Shown: positions 11,301 to 24,000, counted from the first letter of the stretch. The stretch is DNA of 64,000 nucleotides from Ophioceras dolichostomum (GCA_003049485.1 PYST01000141.1:31884-95883); one strand, 5' to 3'. Notes: generated by a model not told the origin, from the letters alone. A program made the numbers and translations.

Positions 11301-11896
11301 CAGCCACTGATCCCACCAAGGCCGATGCCGATACGGTTATCGGTAACGAGACCGAGCCAGAATCGGAGCCGATCGAGCCAGAGACTCCCGACCCCGACCA
11401 CCACCTGCCGGTCCGCGAGTGCGATCTCGTCGGCTTCGTCACTAGCGGCGGCTTCAACCTGGCCGCGGGCAAGGGCCAGGCGATCGCGCACCTGGGCGTG
11501 CGTCGGCTGTGCGAGATGATCCGCGAGGGCATGGCGGTGCTGGCCACGACGGAGGCCGGATACGAGTCCTCCTCTTCTTCTGTGGGAAGAAAACAAAAGG
11601 GAAAGGGAAAGGGAAACGCAGTGGGAGTGGGAGTGGGAGTGGGCAGGGATAGGGGCGTGGGCAAGTATAAGACCCAGGGGGTTCAGGTCCAGCAACAGGC
11701 TGTCGGCCGCAAGAGTGGCAAGGCTTCTACTGCTACGAAGGACACGAACACGACTCCTAGTGGTGGCCCTGACGGAAAGGTCCAGATCCCGTTCGATGCC
11801 GAGGAGAACTTCAGATGCCTGGTCCGCAATGTGGGAGAGACGGTCTCGAGGCCGGCTGTTTGGCGAGTTGTTGAGGAGCATAAGGTCATGCTGTGA
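8336..11896 (+). CDS. POP1: RNase P/MRP protein subunit Pop1
   Basis: Pop1 is the largest protein of nuclear RNase P and RNase MRP and holds the catalytic RNA in shape for tRNA 5' processing and rRNA maturation. This is a single exon of 1186 codons, longer than the yeast protein (about 875). A poly-Gln/Lys-rich leader precedes the POP1 N-domain, whose signature RAFQQVPRDMRRRTASHD lies near residues 100-117 and WHAKRAKM near 325-332. The POPLD domain begins near residue 668 (RGLEGRWTIICQRDLVRSLW) and includes PFFPEDYPTTRAGFVWE. The C-terminal module begins LPVRECDLVGFVTSGGFN near residue 1023 and ends FRCLVRNVGETVSRPAVW. The extra length comes from a Thr/Glu-rich insert (about 960-1020) and a Lys/Gly-rich insert (about 1085-1140), likely disordered. 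Confidence 0.93.
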   Translation: MEDKKDMKGKDGPPQARKRGLPQDAQLQRQQQQQQPGNTGFKKQKQSQPNRGNVVVQNSAADAVSADGEVNLPAYLEALEDSIEGLDNAMKQSKSSGAKRAFQQVPRDMRRRTASHDPSRMPSRLQSRAKLQMAADQTPHKPKKNLEGAAREKEKAKKAGRELSKALIITASLREGAFFDKTHIQPQPIQREPKTSKTERLLATLKKVEALEDKLAELRSDPDGVPGAAKDLNQALIRTQKLNKSFTAMGKNVWAASVSAEQLDLALCHAGKLVKVLSKAIGTRGPDDDGQGRQESDEYTDDDLAGDDLAAKQNKRKNDDRLPTHNWHAKRAKMSTLSNPFYDKPTPLARNQKTARSMHRAYNTSAFMSDLSHRGYIQVTGTDRDVLSVLERIGITYKASTDDWMRGCRVWVGMIKFPMNAGSPIEDVTPARAIWNPAGPSKPTSKSNPAGRSDGSLATSSATANQQREALIEVEPDSKDHVLKMLRSLEKEDSLSVVVTDLSTQLGCIDLLGPGSTDELLSIIRPYHSPDDDAYESTHWNLFHALEQVQPSMLLYNIYLAFDITFPEKPSSDDKIMHDEDNVVEELIAAQEDWATEENPRKVTLFDSAKRRKALHIIRGKQTSHTTGPSQLSMAAGDASGSNNASAAPSTTNKREGAIPVVLICSHSAVRGLEGRWTIICQRDLVRSLWHRLARHHQRDRLEVACIEEMHQIYTEQGVPFFPEDYPTTRAGFVWELKERSVLLEEWKGQPKGKRVDWASLDLGGEAGQGQDGKEHKKGEHGNPFACDWEILLVSSDRPTFSVFGGPGQEAIGEPKPVVKHDLAKKHPFLVQYGPGLPVDVGPCFLRNHFLPGPSRPASTVPQLGLLTVRITMVGAGVPKPRARVYLLPSRAEEDAPLRDAWIKEFSKPGQRKKTNNNNNKNGGAFDRRFKETLTTDERMAVMAKALTQDTDAIKAAPGGPSISATATTATTKNTSTSTDTTAAETIIPATDPTKADADTVIGNETEPESEPIEPETPDPDHHLPVRECDLVGFVTSGGFNLAAGKGQAIAHLGVRRLCEMIREGMAVLATTEAGYESSSSSVGRKQKGKGKGNAVGVGVGVGRDRGVGKYKTQGVQVQQQAVGRKSGKASTATKDTNTTPSGGPDGKVQIPFDAEENFRCLVRNVGETVSRPAVWRVVEEHKVML

Positions 11897-14800
11897 AGCC
11901 TGCCTGCCTTCGCGTGGTTTGCCTTGAGTGTGGTGACGAGGTAGTACCTACCACATCCATAGTGGCGTTCTGACCTGCCTCATGATTCAGTTGGGTTTTC
12001 CCCTTGCGAGGTTTTTTCGTCGATTTCACGGGTTCGATTGTTGGTCGAGTCACAGTTGCTTTCATCGCAGTTGAATCGAGAGCCAACTTCCTCAACTACG
12101 GCCTTGCCCTGGTACCTGCCTTGGTACCCATCTCTATCGACAGGTAGCTTCTGATAAGCTGGCCAAGTCTTGTTTTCTGTTTTGTATTTTTTTTTTCGTC
12201 GTGTTGCACTGAGATGAAATGATACGACGCGGCTGAAGGATCGATATATGCCTGTTCCCGTCTATCATATCATATCGTTTGCGTGCGTTCGGCCTGCTGC
12301 CTCCCGTCAACCCTGCTTTCTCAGCTGGATGGAGGGAGATTGGGCAAGGCATTATGATGAGCAATGACAAGAAATTCTCTTGGCACACGCATGCCACAGC
12401 ATGCTTGGTATCTACCAAGGCAGACTCGGTAGGTATCCGGGCCAAGATCATGAATGAGACGAGATTATTATTATGTTTGTCTTCCTTGCTTCGTTTTGAT
12501 GCTCTGCCATGCACTGTCGCCTCTCCATATTTCAGTCCTCGTGAAGGTCGCTTCCGTACGATCCAGTCAAACTGCCTGCTCTATCCGAGCATCAACACCA
12601 AAAATCCCTACTACCTAGGTACCTAGGTAAATGGCGAGCGCGGGATTTCGATTGAATTCGAGAAGGGAGTTGTTGAGACAAAAGAAAGGGGGGCAAAATT
12701 ACAACATCGTTGGGCGTAAATTCGAAGCCACGGCGTGATCTCCCATCGACGCTAGTTCAGCCGGGCGCCAGGGCTCTCTGACTGGCGTTGCGCCCTTAAT
12801 CTCCCTTGACAAAGGACAGACCGGCAGAAGCAAGTGAAGGCGGACAGGACGGCCTATCAAATTCAAATATTGTCTCTTTTCTTTTGATGGTCACTTTCTG
12901 TTCTGTATGTACATGCACACGCTCTACCTAGCGAGCCTGACCTGAACTGCCGGTCTTGGTCCCCTGACTTTCCCCTCAGCTTTCCTACTCCTACCTGGCG
13001 AAAGTTCGACGGCCTGTTTTAGGTTTTCTCACCCATCCCTTGTCGGGGGTTCGAGCGAGGATCGAGCGAGGGTCGAGCGTTGACAGCGATTACCCCGGAA
13101 GGAAGACGTGAGGCTTTCAGGCACTGGAACATTCTTCGAAGCAAAGTGAGGCAGCGTCAAGCAAAGCAGAGAGGGAGGAGTCGGGGAGAAGGAAGGAGGG
13201 GGTAACGTGGACGCGGACGCGACGCAGGGGGACCGATGCGCGGTTTAAACTTCAGGGGACGGAGGTGGGAGTGTGGGAGGAAGGGCGGTCTGGATGAAGC
13301 TAATTCTGCTAGTCGTGATGGACTTCCTGGAATATGAGCACGACAGGAGGTGTTCGGTGCCCAGGGCTGATCTTGTCTTTGGAGTCGGCTCTGGAGTTGT
13401 TCAATGACTGGTTTTGCGCGTCCAAACCAGGATCGGGCTGGCTGATGATAATTCGCGACTCTACCGTCCCAGGAGGGAAGGCTAGCCGCATAGATATCCC
13501 ACAGAAAGGAGTACAAAAGCATTCCGTAAGCAGTGGTCCGGAATATGTACAATGAAGGTACTTCAGTACTCACAATGCGCTTGTTCGGTCAGCCGATGAC
13601 ATCGAGTCCTCTGACGAGATTTGCTTGTTGTTCGGAATGAATATCATGAGCTGGCAAGCAAGCCAAGCCTTTGGAGATGTGAAAAGTGTGAAAGAGGCTT
13701 GCAGCTGGAGATCAGCTGCATGAGGGCAACCGCGTAGCACCAACCAGTGGAGGAGATTTCGCCCGGGGGCCAACCAGCCGGACAGGGAGCGGAAGTGGGA
13801 AAGCAACAATCAATAAGAAAAGTTTGCCTTGAATGAGCTGGTCTTGAGGGTGGCAAGACGTGTGTGTGTATAACCCTATCCCTTTTTAGGAATGGACCTG
13901 CTTTGCTCGCACACACTCTCTGGCGAAAGACTGAGCTGGGGCAACTTCGGGAGCAAACAAAAACAAGCAACTGCTGCCTGTGTATGTGTCCCTCCCTGTG
14001 TGTGTCCCGTCGCCAACAACTATCGCCCGCAGTCCGGCCGTCCGTCCATCCGTCCGTTGCCCGCCCAAGCACAACAACGTCGGACGGTTTCTCGTATGCG
14101 ATCGCTGGGAGTTTCCTTTGTGATCGGGCTTGCCGTGTGATGAACGGAAGGTAACCCGACAGCTACTAGCACGGAGTGTTGTGGGAAAAGGCGGGGCTGT
14201 TTCTTTTTTGGCTTCTGTCCTGATGCAGCCACGGGGCGCGAGCAAACTTGACAGTGTAACATTCCGTCAATTGTTGGCGCTGTCAGTGACTTCACTTGGT
14301 CCCTGCCCCGGTTTGAGCCGCCAAGTGTGTGATACCCACAAAAGCTGCTACGTTAGCTGACGTGGGAGGAGGGAGGTCTGGTAGATGCAGGAAGCCGAGG
14401 AATTCGCTGCCTTGTTTCTCTGGCTGCTGCATGACCGCATGTAGCTGCTGGCGTGCCGCGGACTGGTTATTGGTGTGCTTGTCGCAAGCGATGGCCAGGC
14501 AAACAAGTTTTGGCAGAGATCACGCCCTCCTTGACTCCTCTGACTCTTGTACGCCGAGGGATAGAAGATACCCAGATAGGGAGAAATAGTCTGAAGTTGG
14601 CGTCGCTGGTGCTCCGCTACTTAGGTAGCTCTGCTATAGCAGTGTCTCACCGCCCCCAGATGACTGATGAGACCGTGAGACCGCAGTCTTGGATGAGTCG
14701 TCCGTTCTCCGCTCTCGCCGCCCTCCAAAAGAGGAGTGGGTGGGCAAGTGGGGTGGTGCTTGGTCGTGCTTGGTGGTCATGATAAGATTGGTGATCCCGG

Positions 14801-16882
14801 TGATATCCTAATGCAATAGTCACCCCTCCTCGCCGATATCTCGAGGGAAAATCCGGAAAACCATATGGACCAAACAGGAGCGATCTCTTACGTTCCTCCC
14901 AGAGTGTCAAGAGTGTCACTTGACGGATCACGCATACTACATGGTAGGCAACCCCACGGCATATGCATCCCAATGCTCCATTATCGTGGGTTGCACAACT
15001 CACACATCATCGTCCACGACGTCCCACACCACGGACGTTGGCAAGTTTGGCAAGCATCACACATGAACGATATGGGAGGGCCAAATACTCGTAGGCCAAG
15101 TTGGCAGTTTGGCAGTTTGGCAAGTTCAGAGAAAAGATAGGCGCCTCTAGGCGGTACAGCAGGGAGGAGCCAAGGACGCCAATGTGAGGCAATTGATGCG
15201 ATGCAAAGGTACCGGCTGTCAGGACTGGCAATGTAGTGTATCTGGTACCGCGTTACCTGCTGCGTACGGTATGCTACCGCGTAAAGCACAGGCGAATAGG
15301 TCGGAAATACAATACACAGGACAATACATTACATTACATTGCAGGCTCTGACGGCAGGAAGGCACTTCAATAGGCACTTCAATAGCGCGAAATAGGGCTC
15401 CCAGAACTCCCCCTTCATCCCTGGGCGGTCCGTCTTTTGCAAACGTCCGTCAGCCCATGAGCGGAGCCCTAGCTCGAGAAAGAGTCGCAATTATAAGCGG
15501 CGCCCAACCAAAGACCGTTACTGGCCAGCTTTCAGAAGCCACTTACTCTGGAAGCTAGCGAGTAGCGAGTCGGGTATTCTCGAGAGCTGCACTCCAGTTT
15601 CTCTCCCCTTGATGTCGATCAGTTGACGCGGTATTTTGGCTCTCTGCTTGCGCCTGAACCTCGCCTGAAACGATCTCTCGCTGGCTTCCATCGTGTTCTT
15701 TTCTCTTTCATCTTTTTCTTTCCGTCTTTATCCCTCTCGTTTGGTATTCTCAGTACACGTTGGCTCCTTCTCCACGCTGCTTCTTTCCCCTGCAGCACCT
15801 TACAAGACGTGTCAGAATTTGGCGCCGAGGACCAAGTTGGAAGCAACCGCCCGGTCCTCTTCTACCGTTCATCTTCTCAGTAGTTGTACCTTCCCGAACC
15901 GGGCAGCCCGAGCAGGAACCACTGCATTTCAATCCCGCGTCTCGCTGGCTCCTTCTTGTCTTTGCACTGCCGGCAGCTCCCAGCTTCCAGGACCCCAGGA
16001 CTGATCTCCTACACAGTAGGCCGGTCTCCTTTCCGCTTCAATCCTGACCGCCTCGGCCAACTCCCCTGCTTCGTTTAACCTCCAAATCAAAGGGATCAAA
16101 GGGCAAGGGTGCGAATTGCCAACAAGCCGCCTCGTTTCCAGCTCGTCCCAAGCCGAGAAAGAAAATAACCTGCCGTCTGGTCCCAACTTCGGGCTTCCCA
16201 AAACGCCATTCCTATTCCACCATTTAGGCTTCCCCCGCCGCAATCTCGCGCATACAACGCCCTCGAGGCCTTAGCCCGTAGGCCAGACCTTCAAAGACGG
16301 GTTGCCGGTCTGCCGGTCTGCCGGTCGTCTGCAGGCGCTGCAGCTCTGTCCGCACGCACTGCATGTCTGCTGTGCCTCGATCTTGAATTCTGTCTTTGCG
16401 GAGTTACCGCACGCCTCAAGATAGACAGAGATCGAGAGAAACGATCTTTCGTGCAAAGATTAAAAGAGCAAAGGATCAAAAGAGAACAAAATATTACCGA
16501 GGAGAACAACATTCCCGGCTGGCCTGGTTGGCCTTATGAAACATTCCCACCCCTCCCCCCACCTCCCGCCGCAGGTCTCGTCATAACCCACCTTCAGCGA
16601 CCACGGTCCGTCTCGGGGCTGAGCAAGCGAGGACCCGAAGAAGCCGTACGAAGGAACGAACGACAGCCTCAGTCCGAATTTACCCGTTTCACCTATGATG
16701 CTCCGACTGGTATTTCATAGCGACGACGCCTGACCAGCGATCCATTCGTCCGTCGCTGGACCACGTTCCTTCCGCGCCGGACGAAACCCTTCCCTCGCCA
16801 AGACCCTCCCCTCACGGCCCCTCGCGGCCGCGGCCACGGCCTCACTTTCGCCCCCGCGTCCACCTCAGCCTCCGCCTCCGCA
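11897..16882. other. 5 kb gene-poor intergenic stretch
   Basis: No ORF here looks like a real gene. Visible elements are the 16 nt palindrome ACCTAGGTACCTAGGT at 12613-12628, a CGAGC-rich repeat at 13049-13082, GTCC repeats at 14035-14065, TTGGCAAG/TTGGCAGT repeats at 15038-15127, an exact 12 bp tandem duplication at 15361-15384, and a pyrimidine-rich tract at about 15685-15800. The last 1-1.3 kb could be promoter and 5' leader of the RBR gene. Confidence 0.4.
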
Positions 16883-19291
16883 ATGGGCTCGCTCGCCATC
16901 CAGGCCGCCTCTCCGGCCGCTTCCGGGCTCCAGACTGCGGCGGCGGCGGTGGACATGCCCTCTTCGGCGGCACCCCTAGGCGGAGGAGGCGGAGTAGGCG
17001 GAGGCAGCAGCACCGCTCGCCCAATACCCGAGGTAGCCGAGGCAAGCTTCCTTTCCGAGGTCTTTGACGTTGGCAACGAGGTCTCAGAGTTCCTGATGGA
17101 CGAGCACCTGGCCTCGCGCGCCTCCGCCCTGGGCATCTCGCCAACGACCCACCGTTCTTCGCCCGCCGACGGTACGAACCCGCCGAGTAGAGAGTCGGCC
17201 TCCACCCAGCCGACGAACCATGCGAGGACTGACTCGTCCGACTCGGACGGCTCCACGGCGACCAACCTGACGTCGCATTCGTCCTCAAGAGGCGCCACGG
17301 CCTCGACGCGCACCACGACAGACTCTGATACGGTGGCCCATGTCGTGGCCAGGCGGAGGTCCCGGAATCTCAGCTTCTCGCAGTATGAGAAGTACCTTTC
17401 CCACGTCGATCCGAATCTTAAGCAGCCCAAGTTCGTCAAGGAGAACTCGCCCCCGGCAGATTCCGCGCCTAGCCTGTTCAGCATCAGCACGCGCAAAAGC
17501 TACATCAGCTTCAAGCGGACCCTCAAGAGCAAGGTCCGGTGGAGGCGCTCGTCGACGACGGCCTCTGCCCCGCTGCCTATGTGAGTTGTCCCACAACCGT
17601 TGCTCTGCTCCGTGCTTTGTCCTCCGTGAGACACTAACATGGCCTGTGCCTTCCCCCTACTTTTCAGAAGCTCATGCATATGCTGCCGCGACGATTTCAG
17701 CAAGATGCAGACTCTTAACACCCTCCCATGCGGCCACACATACTGCGCCGAGTGCCTCAAGATAATGATTGGACAGTCGGGCACAGACGAGTCCAAGATG
17801 CCGCCGCGGTGCTGCACGCAGCCGATCCCAGCATCGACAGTCAGAGCCGTCTTGGGCCGCGAGGAGCAGCAGGCCTTCCTCAAGGCAGTGCTTCAGTTCT
17901 CGACACCCTGGGAGGCGCGAGTCTTCTGCCCCAACGCCGCTTGCGGCGAGTTCATCCGCCCGCGCAGCCGGATCGACCCGAAGCACCCGTTCGACGTGGT
18001 CTGCCGACGATGCCGCACGCGCGTCTGTGTCATGTGCAAGCGCGATGCGCATCCCCTGGGCCAGGACTGCCCCGAGGACTGGGAACTTGAGGCGGTGCTC
18101 AAGATGGGCGAGAAGTCCGGCTGGAGGCGCTGCTACAAGTGCCGCACACTGGTCGAGCTTACCCAAGGCTGCACGCATATGACCTGTCGCTGCAAGGCCC
18201 AGTTCTGCTACATCTGCGGCGCGGTGTGGGACAGCGCCGTGGGCTGCCCTAACTACTGCAACGGCGAGGAGGAGCTAGAACGTCGTCGCCAGGAAGAGGA
18301 GGCCCGTCTCGCCGAGCAGGAGGCTGAGAAGGAGGCCCGCGAGAAGGCCGCCGCTGCTGCCGAGGCCCGCACAGCTGAGAGCACTGAATTCTCTGCACTA
18401 GCCGGGGAGCTCTCGGAGGAGCTAGAGCGGTTCGTCGCCTTCGAACGGAAAACCAAGTGGGTCATGTGGTCGCGACACACGCAAGAGCGGCTCGCGCTGG
18501 CGGATCGATACTCAGACCAGGTCGAGAAGATGAAGGAGCGACACGCTAAGACCGTGCAGCACCTCGAGGACCGCCAGATCGCCGCCGAGATGGACCTGCG
18601 CGCGACGCTCGAGCAGCGCGCCCGAAGCGTCCGAATCCGCCTACGCCACATGGAGGCCTACTGCGACGGTCTCGGCCGGAACCACAACCCGCCGCCGCTT
18701 TCCCAGCACCTCCCTCCGTCTCCCGGAGACCGACCCGCCACCGCTTCGGCCGCCATCAGCCCTCCCGGCAGTGCTGGCGGCCCCCCCGGAAGCAGCAGCA
18801 GCGCCAACCCCCCTCCTGCGGCGGCGAACCCGATATCGACGGGGGCGATGGCGATGCCCCCGCGCGTCGTGACGGAGCGCGACCTGCGCGAGCTGGGCCA
18901 GCAGTACAACGTGCGCGACGACCTCGAGCGGCTGCACCAGGCCCGCATCAACGTGCTGCGCGACCAGCAGACCAAGAAGCTCGAGGAGCTCCAGGAGCGG
19001 CAGGAGTCCGAGCTGGAGCGCCTGCTGACCCGCCGCGAGGAGGAAGTCGACGACCTCGGCGCCCGGCTGGCGGCCGAGGACGATGTCCTGGCGAGAACCT
19101 TCTCCGAGCGCCGCGCCCGCGCCGAGGCCCGCTGGCGCTTGCGGGTCGAGATCCTGCAGAAGGAGATGGAGGCGAAGACCGGAGGGCTGGCGCACGGTCC
19201 CATCCCGGTGCCGGTGTGGCCGGATTCCGGATACGGCGATGGCGTCGATGATGACGGCGGCGGGGATCACCTGTCTACGGTGGAGGAGTGA
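16883..19291 (+). CDS. RBR-type (RING-IBR-RING) E3 ubiquitin ligase
   Basis: RBR ligases take ubiquitin from an E2 onto a RING2 cysteine and then pass it to a substrate. Exon 1 is 16883-17580 and exon 2 is 17668-19291 (donor GTGAGT, acceptor TTTTCAG), total 773 residues. Residues 1-232 are a Ser/Thr-rich, probably disordered leader. RING1 starts at about residue 235 (CICCRDDF, then CGHTYCAECL). The IBR follows at about 305-371 (CPNAACGEF, CRRCRTRVCVMCK). RING2 is at about 386-425 (CYKCRTLVELTQGCTHMTC, then CYICG). The Cys in QGCTHM, about residue 401, sits at the catalytic position known from HHARI-type RBRs. After RING2 come two charged coiled-coil segments separated by a Pro/Ala-rich linker. 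No specific orthologue name is assigned. Confidence 0.9.
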
Positions 19292-20627
19292 GGAGTGAGG
19301 AGTGAGAAGAGGGCTGTTGTTCGAAGAAGGGCGCAGGGTACCCTACCACTACTCTTGAGCGAAGTATGTGTGATGATGAAGGTAAAAGCTCATCATCCCC
19401 CGACGACCCACGAGACCGGAGTGAAGCTCCGCGACGAGGGAGGGAGCAGTCTGTCTCTGTGCATATTCCGACGAACGACGGCAACGACCGACGATGATGT
19501 TATCCCACAAGATTCCCAAAAGATCTCCTTAACCAAGTCCATGAGACTGGTTCGAATCGTTTATCCATAGCGAATGATACGATACGATCGAGAACATATC
19601 GATATATCGACATCCAAACCGCCCGGTACAATTTCTCTTTAATTCTTTTCCAACCTCAAAGCGTCATCTGGGCACATGATAATGCCCCATCCACGAGTGA
19701 CATCTCTCGTCTGTTCTTTTTGTGTTTTTCCTGGCCTTGGTTTGTCTGAACCCCCCATTCGCATTCGCCTCCAACATGCTATTTCTGTTTCCTTGCGTTT
19801 CGAGAGCCCTCCAACGCGTCATTTCATTTAGATACCACATTACACAACCAGCCCATTCCTGTCACCATACGTGGCACAGAGCAATTTGTTATTTATTTCC
19901 TGTTCTTCCTCGATTCTAGCTTGCCTTTGTTGTTCTTTTTCACCTCCCCGGCGACTTTGTTTTGGTCTTGTCACCCCACTAAAGATCTTGCTTGCTTTCC
20001 CACTGTCCATGTCCATACTAGAACAGAATTGCCTCTATTGGCCCCGGCTAACTTTCCCTAGTCACTTGTTATTTTTCCCCCGGTTGTCATCAGGAGTTCA
20101 AACATGGAGTACCTAGGGGACAGGGGGTTGTTGGTCGGTTAATGGTCGGTCCCATACCCTGAGCATCCCTCGTCATCGTCTCTCACCAGTTATTTGTAGA
20201 GGATTAGGAGGAGGTCGGGCAACGTCACTGTGCCCCCCTCCTCGAAGATATCACAGATATCGCCATACAGAATTCAGAGTTTCGTTCTCAGGTTGTGCTC
20301 AATTTTGGGGTCAGATTGACTTCTCTATTGTTATTATTATTTCCGTCGGGAGAACAACTGTGACCCCAAGTGTTGGTAGCATTTGTGCCTTTGCTTTGAG
20401 AATGGGTGGATTACCCCTGAACAAGACAGCCGGCTACATAGTAGCAGGAGAAGAGAGCGGCAGCGTCAGCAGCATCAGCAGCATCCTGCGCGAAATAGAG
20501 GGGAGAGGCGCGGACGCCCTCTTCCTGAAATACACATGTTTTCCCTATTCTTTGAGTGGCCTGCCCATCTGTCACCGCCACTGACACTGCCGTTGATCCA
20601 GCCGGGAGCCAACCGGACTCCCCGGCC
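19292..20627. other. Intergenic, convergent 3' ends
   Basis: T-rich AT-leaning sequence between the RBR gene and the small minus-strand gene, probably 3' UTRs. A GAGGAGT tandem straddles the RBR stop codon, and ATCGATATATCGAT-like dyads occur near 19585-19612. No gene is supported. Confidence 0.4.
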
Positions 20628-21026
20628 TCATTTTCCATCTTTAGCTTCCTTCCCATCACCACTGCCACGACCGCTTGCACCATTCCCTCCAACCCCACCC
20701 TCGAGGATATACCGCTGCTTCAGAGTCTGGGGTCCGTCCTTGGAGCTGTTCTTCTTGGAGACGACCTCCGGCGTGCTGCTGAAGATCCGCGTGTTCTTGG
20801 GGTCCGCCGCCACATCCATGTCGCCGTGCGAGCGGGAGCTCGATCCGCCCGTCCCTGCGAGCTCCTGTAGCGTTTCCGAGACGTTGTTGCTTTTTTGGGG
20901 CGGCGTCCGGGATGCTGCAGACTTGGAGGAGGAGCTAGAGGTCCTCATGTACATGCCGCCGCCGAGGAGGGCGAGGGCACCGCCTAGGATGAGCGGGAGG
21001 CGACTCCCGGCTGCTGGGGCGGGCAT
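20628..21026 (-). CDS. Small single-TM hypothetical protein
   Basis: Single exon of 132 residues from the ATG at 21026. A short basic/Ala leader is followed by one hydrophobic segment at about residues 10-25 (LPLILGGALALLGGGMYM). A Ser/Lys-rich tail follows, with QTLKQRYILEGG near its end and a Gly-rich terminus. Such short N-terminally anchored proteins are common in fungal mitochondria, and a mitochondrial inner or outer membrane location is an inference. Third codon positions are GC-rich, supporting coding. No function is recognised. It could have an unseen 5' exon. Confidence 0.5.
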   Translation of the reverse strand: MPAPAAGSRLPLILGGALALLGGGMYMRTSSSSSKSAASRTPPQKSNNVSETLQELAGTGGSSSRSHGDMDVAADPKNTRIFSSTPEVVSKKNSSKDGPQTLKQRYILEGGVGGNGASGRGSGDGKEAKDGK

Positions 21027-24000
21027 TGCTGCTATGGTCTGGGCGGATGTAGAATTGTCTGTAGAAACGAACCAGTAAGGGGGAATGGTCTGGTGTGTTG
21101 TATTGAATCACCGGGTTTCGGGTTTAAAGCGTTTACTATCTGGCGTCCGGGGTCTGATGTGTGGTTTCCGGCACCCTACGGTAGGTGCCGACGGCAGCGT
21201 TGCGAATCCAAATCAGGCTGATCGAAGAAACAATCGATGGAAGAGGTGGGTAACGCAACTAAGAGTGTACCCTGAGAGGGATATGCGAGGTCTATATTCC
21301 CCTTTATCTAGGTCTTGTTCTTTGGCCAAGCTCGAGCTCGAGGGCAGTAGCGTGGAGGAGAAAAGTGGTGATATCATGACTGCTTGCTGGCGCCGTCACG
21401 CTGTCAGGTGACCCGCCACTACTGTTGGGCCAGGGCCCGACGCCGGAGCCTCATCGACAGATGATAGGCATTCTCCAGTCGGCCCAAGGCACCATACTAT
21501 TTAGGTGTTCGACCTTTCGTGCGCTGCATGTGTGTTAGTGAGCTCACGGTCACACTTTGGCCGCCCCACCGCTGAGTTCGCTGCTGAAGTAAGGGCTCGG
21601 CTCGCAGCCGCAGCGGGGAGAAAGCAAACTTGGGCAGTTCATTACGGTATCACCTATGGCCCTACCGCCCTCCCGTTAGCTTGGGCCGAGCAACTTTGCA
21701 TGAATAATTAAGAAGGAGCTGGGTGAGGGCGATGATGACGACGCGATTTCCTCCTCTTGGCTTCTCTCGAGAATTGATATACCCTGCCGACATCCTCTTG
21801 GAAGATCAGTGCTGCGAATAGGGTCCAATTGGACTCCGATCAGCTCCTACCAAATAGACTCGATGCGATTGGCTTATGATCGCACTCGATTGAAACCTAC
21901 GTGGGGCTGGGGCTGGCTCGCATATAGGAGAAGAACGAGAAGATCGGACGAAGTTGATGCCCGCCGCAGCAAAACCTCCTTGTTTTCACATCGTGGATGA
22001 AGGCGAGGCCAAGATGTCGAAAACTCACAAATCCACCGAGGAGCCACGCGGCGGCGGCAGCGCCAGGTTGCCTTATCGATCCGGTCATCTTGGAAAGGCA
22101 GCTGAGATATCTGGCGTAGTGCTCCTGCTCAATATGAAGGGGGGGGGGGGGAAATACAAGTATAGCGCCACGCTGCCGAAGAGAGGAGGTAAACAAGAGC
22201 CGTAGTTGAATACAACGTACGGCTGAAGTTCGGCTGGACGTTTAAGCTTAGAAGCAAAAAGCCACGAAATCGGTTCAGAGTCGGGAAAGTTTTTGAAAAT
22301 ATTGACCCTTCCCTCGAGGTTTCGGGGCTTCGAGGCCTTCTTGATGTTGCATCGGCCGAGGCTCCTCAGGGTCAACGTTTCGGTAGTGCTTGCAGGCCGT
22401 GTTCCACAGCAGGCCCACAACAGGAAGGGGTCTCGGAAACTATCCCGGTCACACATCTCTGGCAGGGCTAAACCTTGTCTTGCGCTCGGGTCGGCTTCGT
22501 TTCAAAATGTTGGCCCTACTTTCTTCCTTCTTCTCTCCACAGCTGCAGGCACATCGTTGCCCCCGTTCGGCATTGCAGAGGAGAGAACAGTGCTCTCCAG
22601 GTAGGACTGCGCCACTACCAAGGGCGTCATTCTCAAACATTTGTCGTGGCAAGTCGACCCCAACAAGCTGCTCACTCAATTCACGAGCTCAAGAGCTGGG
22701 GCAATTCAAGACTAACGGGTTCTAGCACGTGCCAGCAGGTCATTGGTAAATATTACAGGTAGCACTCGGCTCGCAATGTCCCAATGCCTGCGAGATGTGC
22801 AGGACTTGAGAAGTATCCAATCCTACAGGATTGCAACGTGGAGGAAAGAGCGAGAACGAAACGTCAGAGACGCTTGACTACCTAGCGACCGGAAATCGCC
22901 ACCATCTGGGGATATTTCAAGGATCGAGATCCGCCCATGTCCTGCCCATATGTTCCGGGCGATCACAAAAGTCGAGGATCTCAACAAAACAGACCCGGGC
23001 AAAATAATATGCTCGATGAGGGTTTAGATATGGTGGCTGCCGATCAGCTTTGCCATAATTCTCCACCTAAACCAGGAAGACGTGTGCAAAACGTGGAGAG
23101 GGAAACTGGACCTCCCGACGTTTTATGTTTTCCCCAGATCCACAGTCGAGACCAGGATACCCGGAACCTTTACCGTCAATATCCACTCCCAGGTGGCCGG
23201 GAGGCGCCATATCGCCTCCATTTTCCTCGTACTGCCTACTCCAGAGCCAGATGGTTCTCCAGAGCCAAGCCTGCATGAAAACCACAGCTAACCTGGTGGG
23301 CAAACATCGGGGGAAGCACCGGTCGAGACCACCAACCCCCAGGACATCACCACCCTTATCGTCCATCACTCACGCACACGCTCTCTCCATTCTTACCACG
23401 CTGACTCTCGCCGAGCTCAGGCGCGACGTCTAAAAATACAGAATGAATGAGAAAGTGAAGACAGACAGACAGACAGGCGAAAAACACAAACGCCCGCACA
23501 AAAAAGTAAGCATGTTGCTCTGTGCGTCTGTCAGCGCCGAATGCAGCCACCAGGAAGTCAAGCCAGGTACCAAGTGCTGCCGGTTTCAGGAACATGACAT
23601 CGAAATAGCGCCTTCGATAGTCCTTCCACACACCCTCCTGCCAAGCTGTAGTAGTGCTGTTCTTGGCACATACCTGCTCACTCACGCCCGCCACCACTTC
23701 ATCTTTGCGGAGCAGATACGGAACACTGCGACGCGGGCGCACGCCCTTTCTTGCAGCAAGGCCATCACAGGAGGTCCATGTCTTGGTATATCACCGAGTC
23801 ACCCTATCTTTTCCCTTCTCTATCTCCAGGGAAGAGGCGGGATATAACCTTACCCCTTTTGCTTTGGCTCTCTGTGTTTTGACACATCTCTTTCTTTCCC
23901 TCTGTCTCCCCCTCCCTCCATACATCCTCCTCCACAAGTTGGGCAAGGTCCTATCCGATCCTCACTAATATACCTAGGTAGCCTCGCTGGTCCGTGGCCC

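Noticed and set aside
10802..11881. 359-codon minus-strand ORF opposite POP1
   Set aside because: No domain; it is a shadow of the POP1 C-terminal coding sequence.
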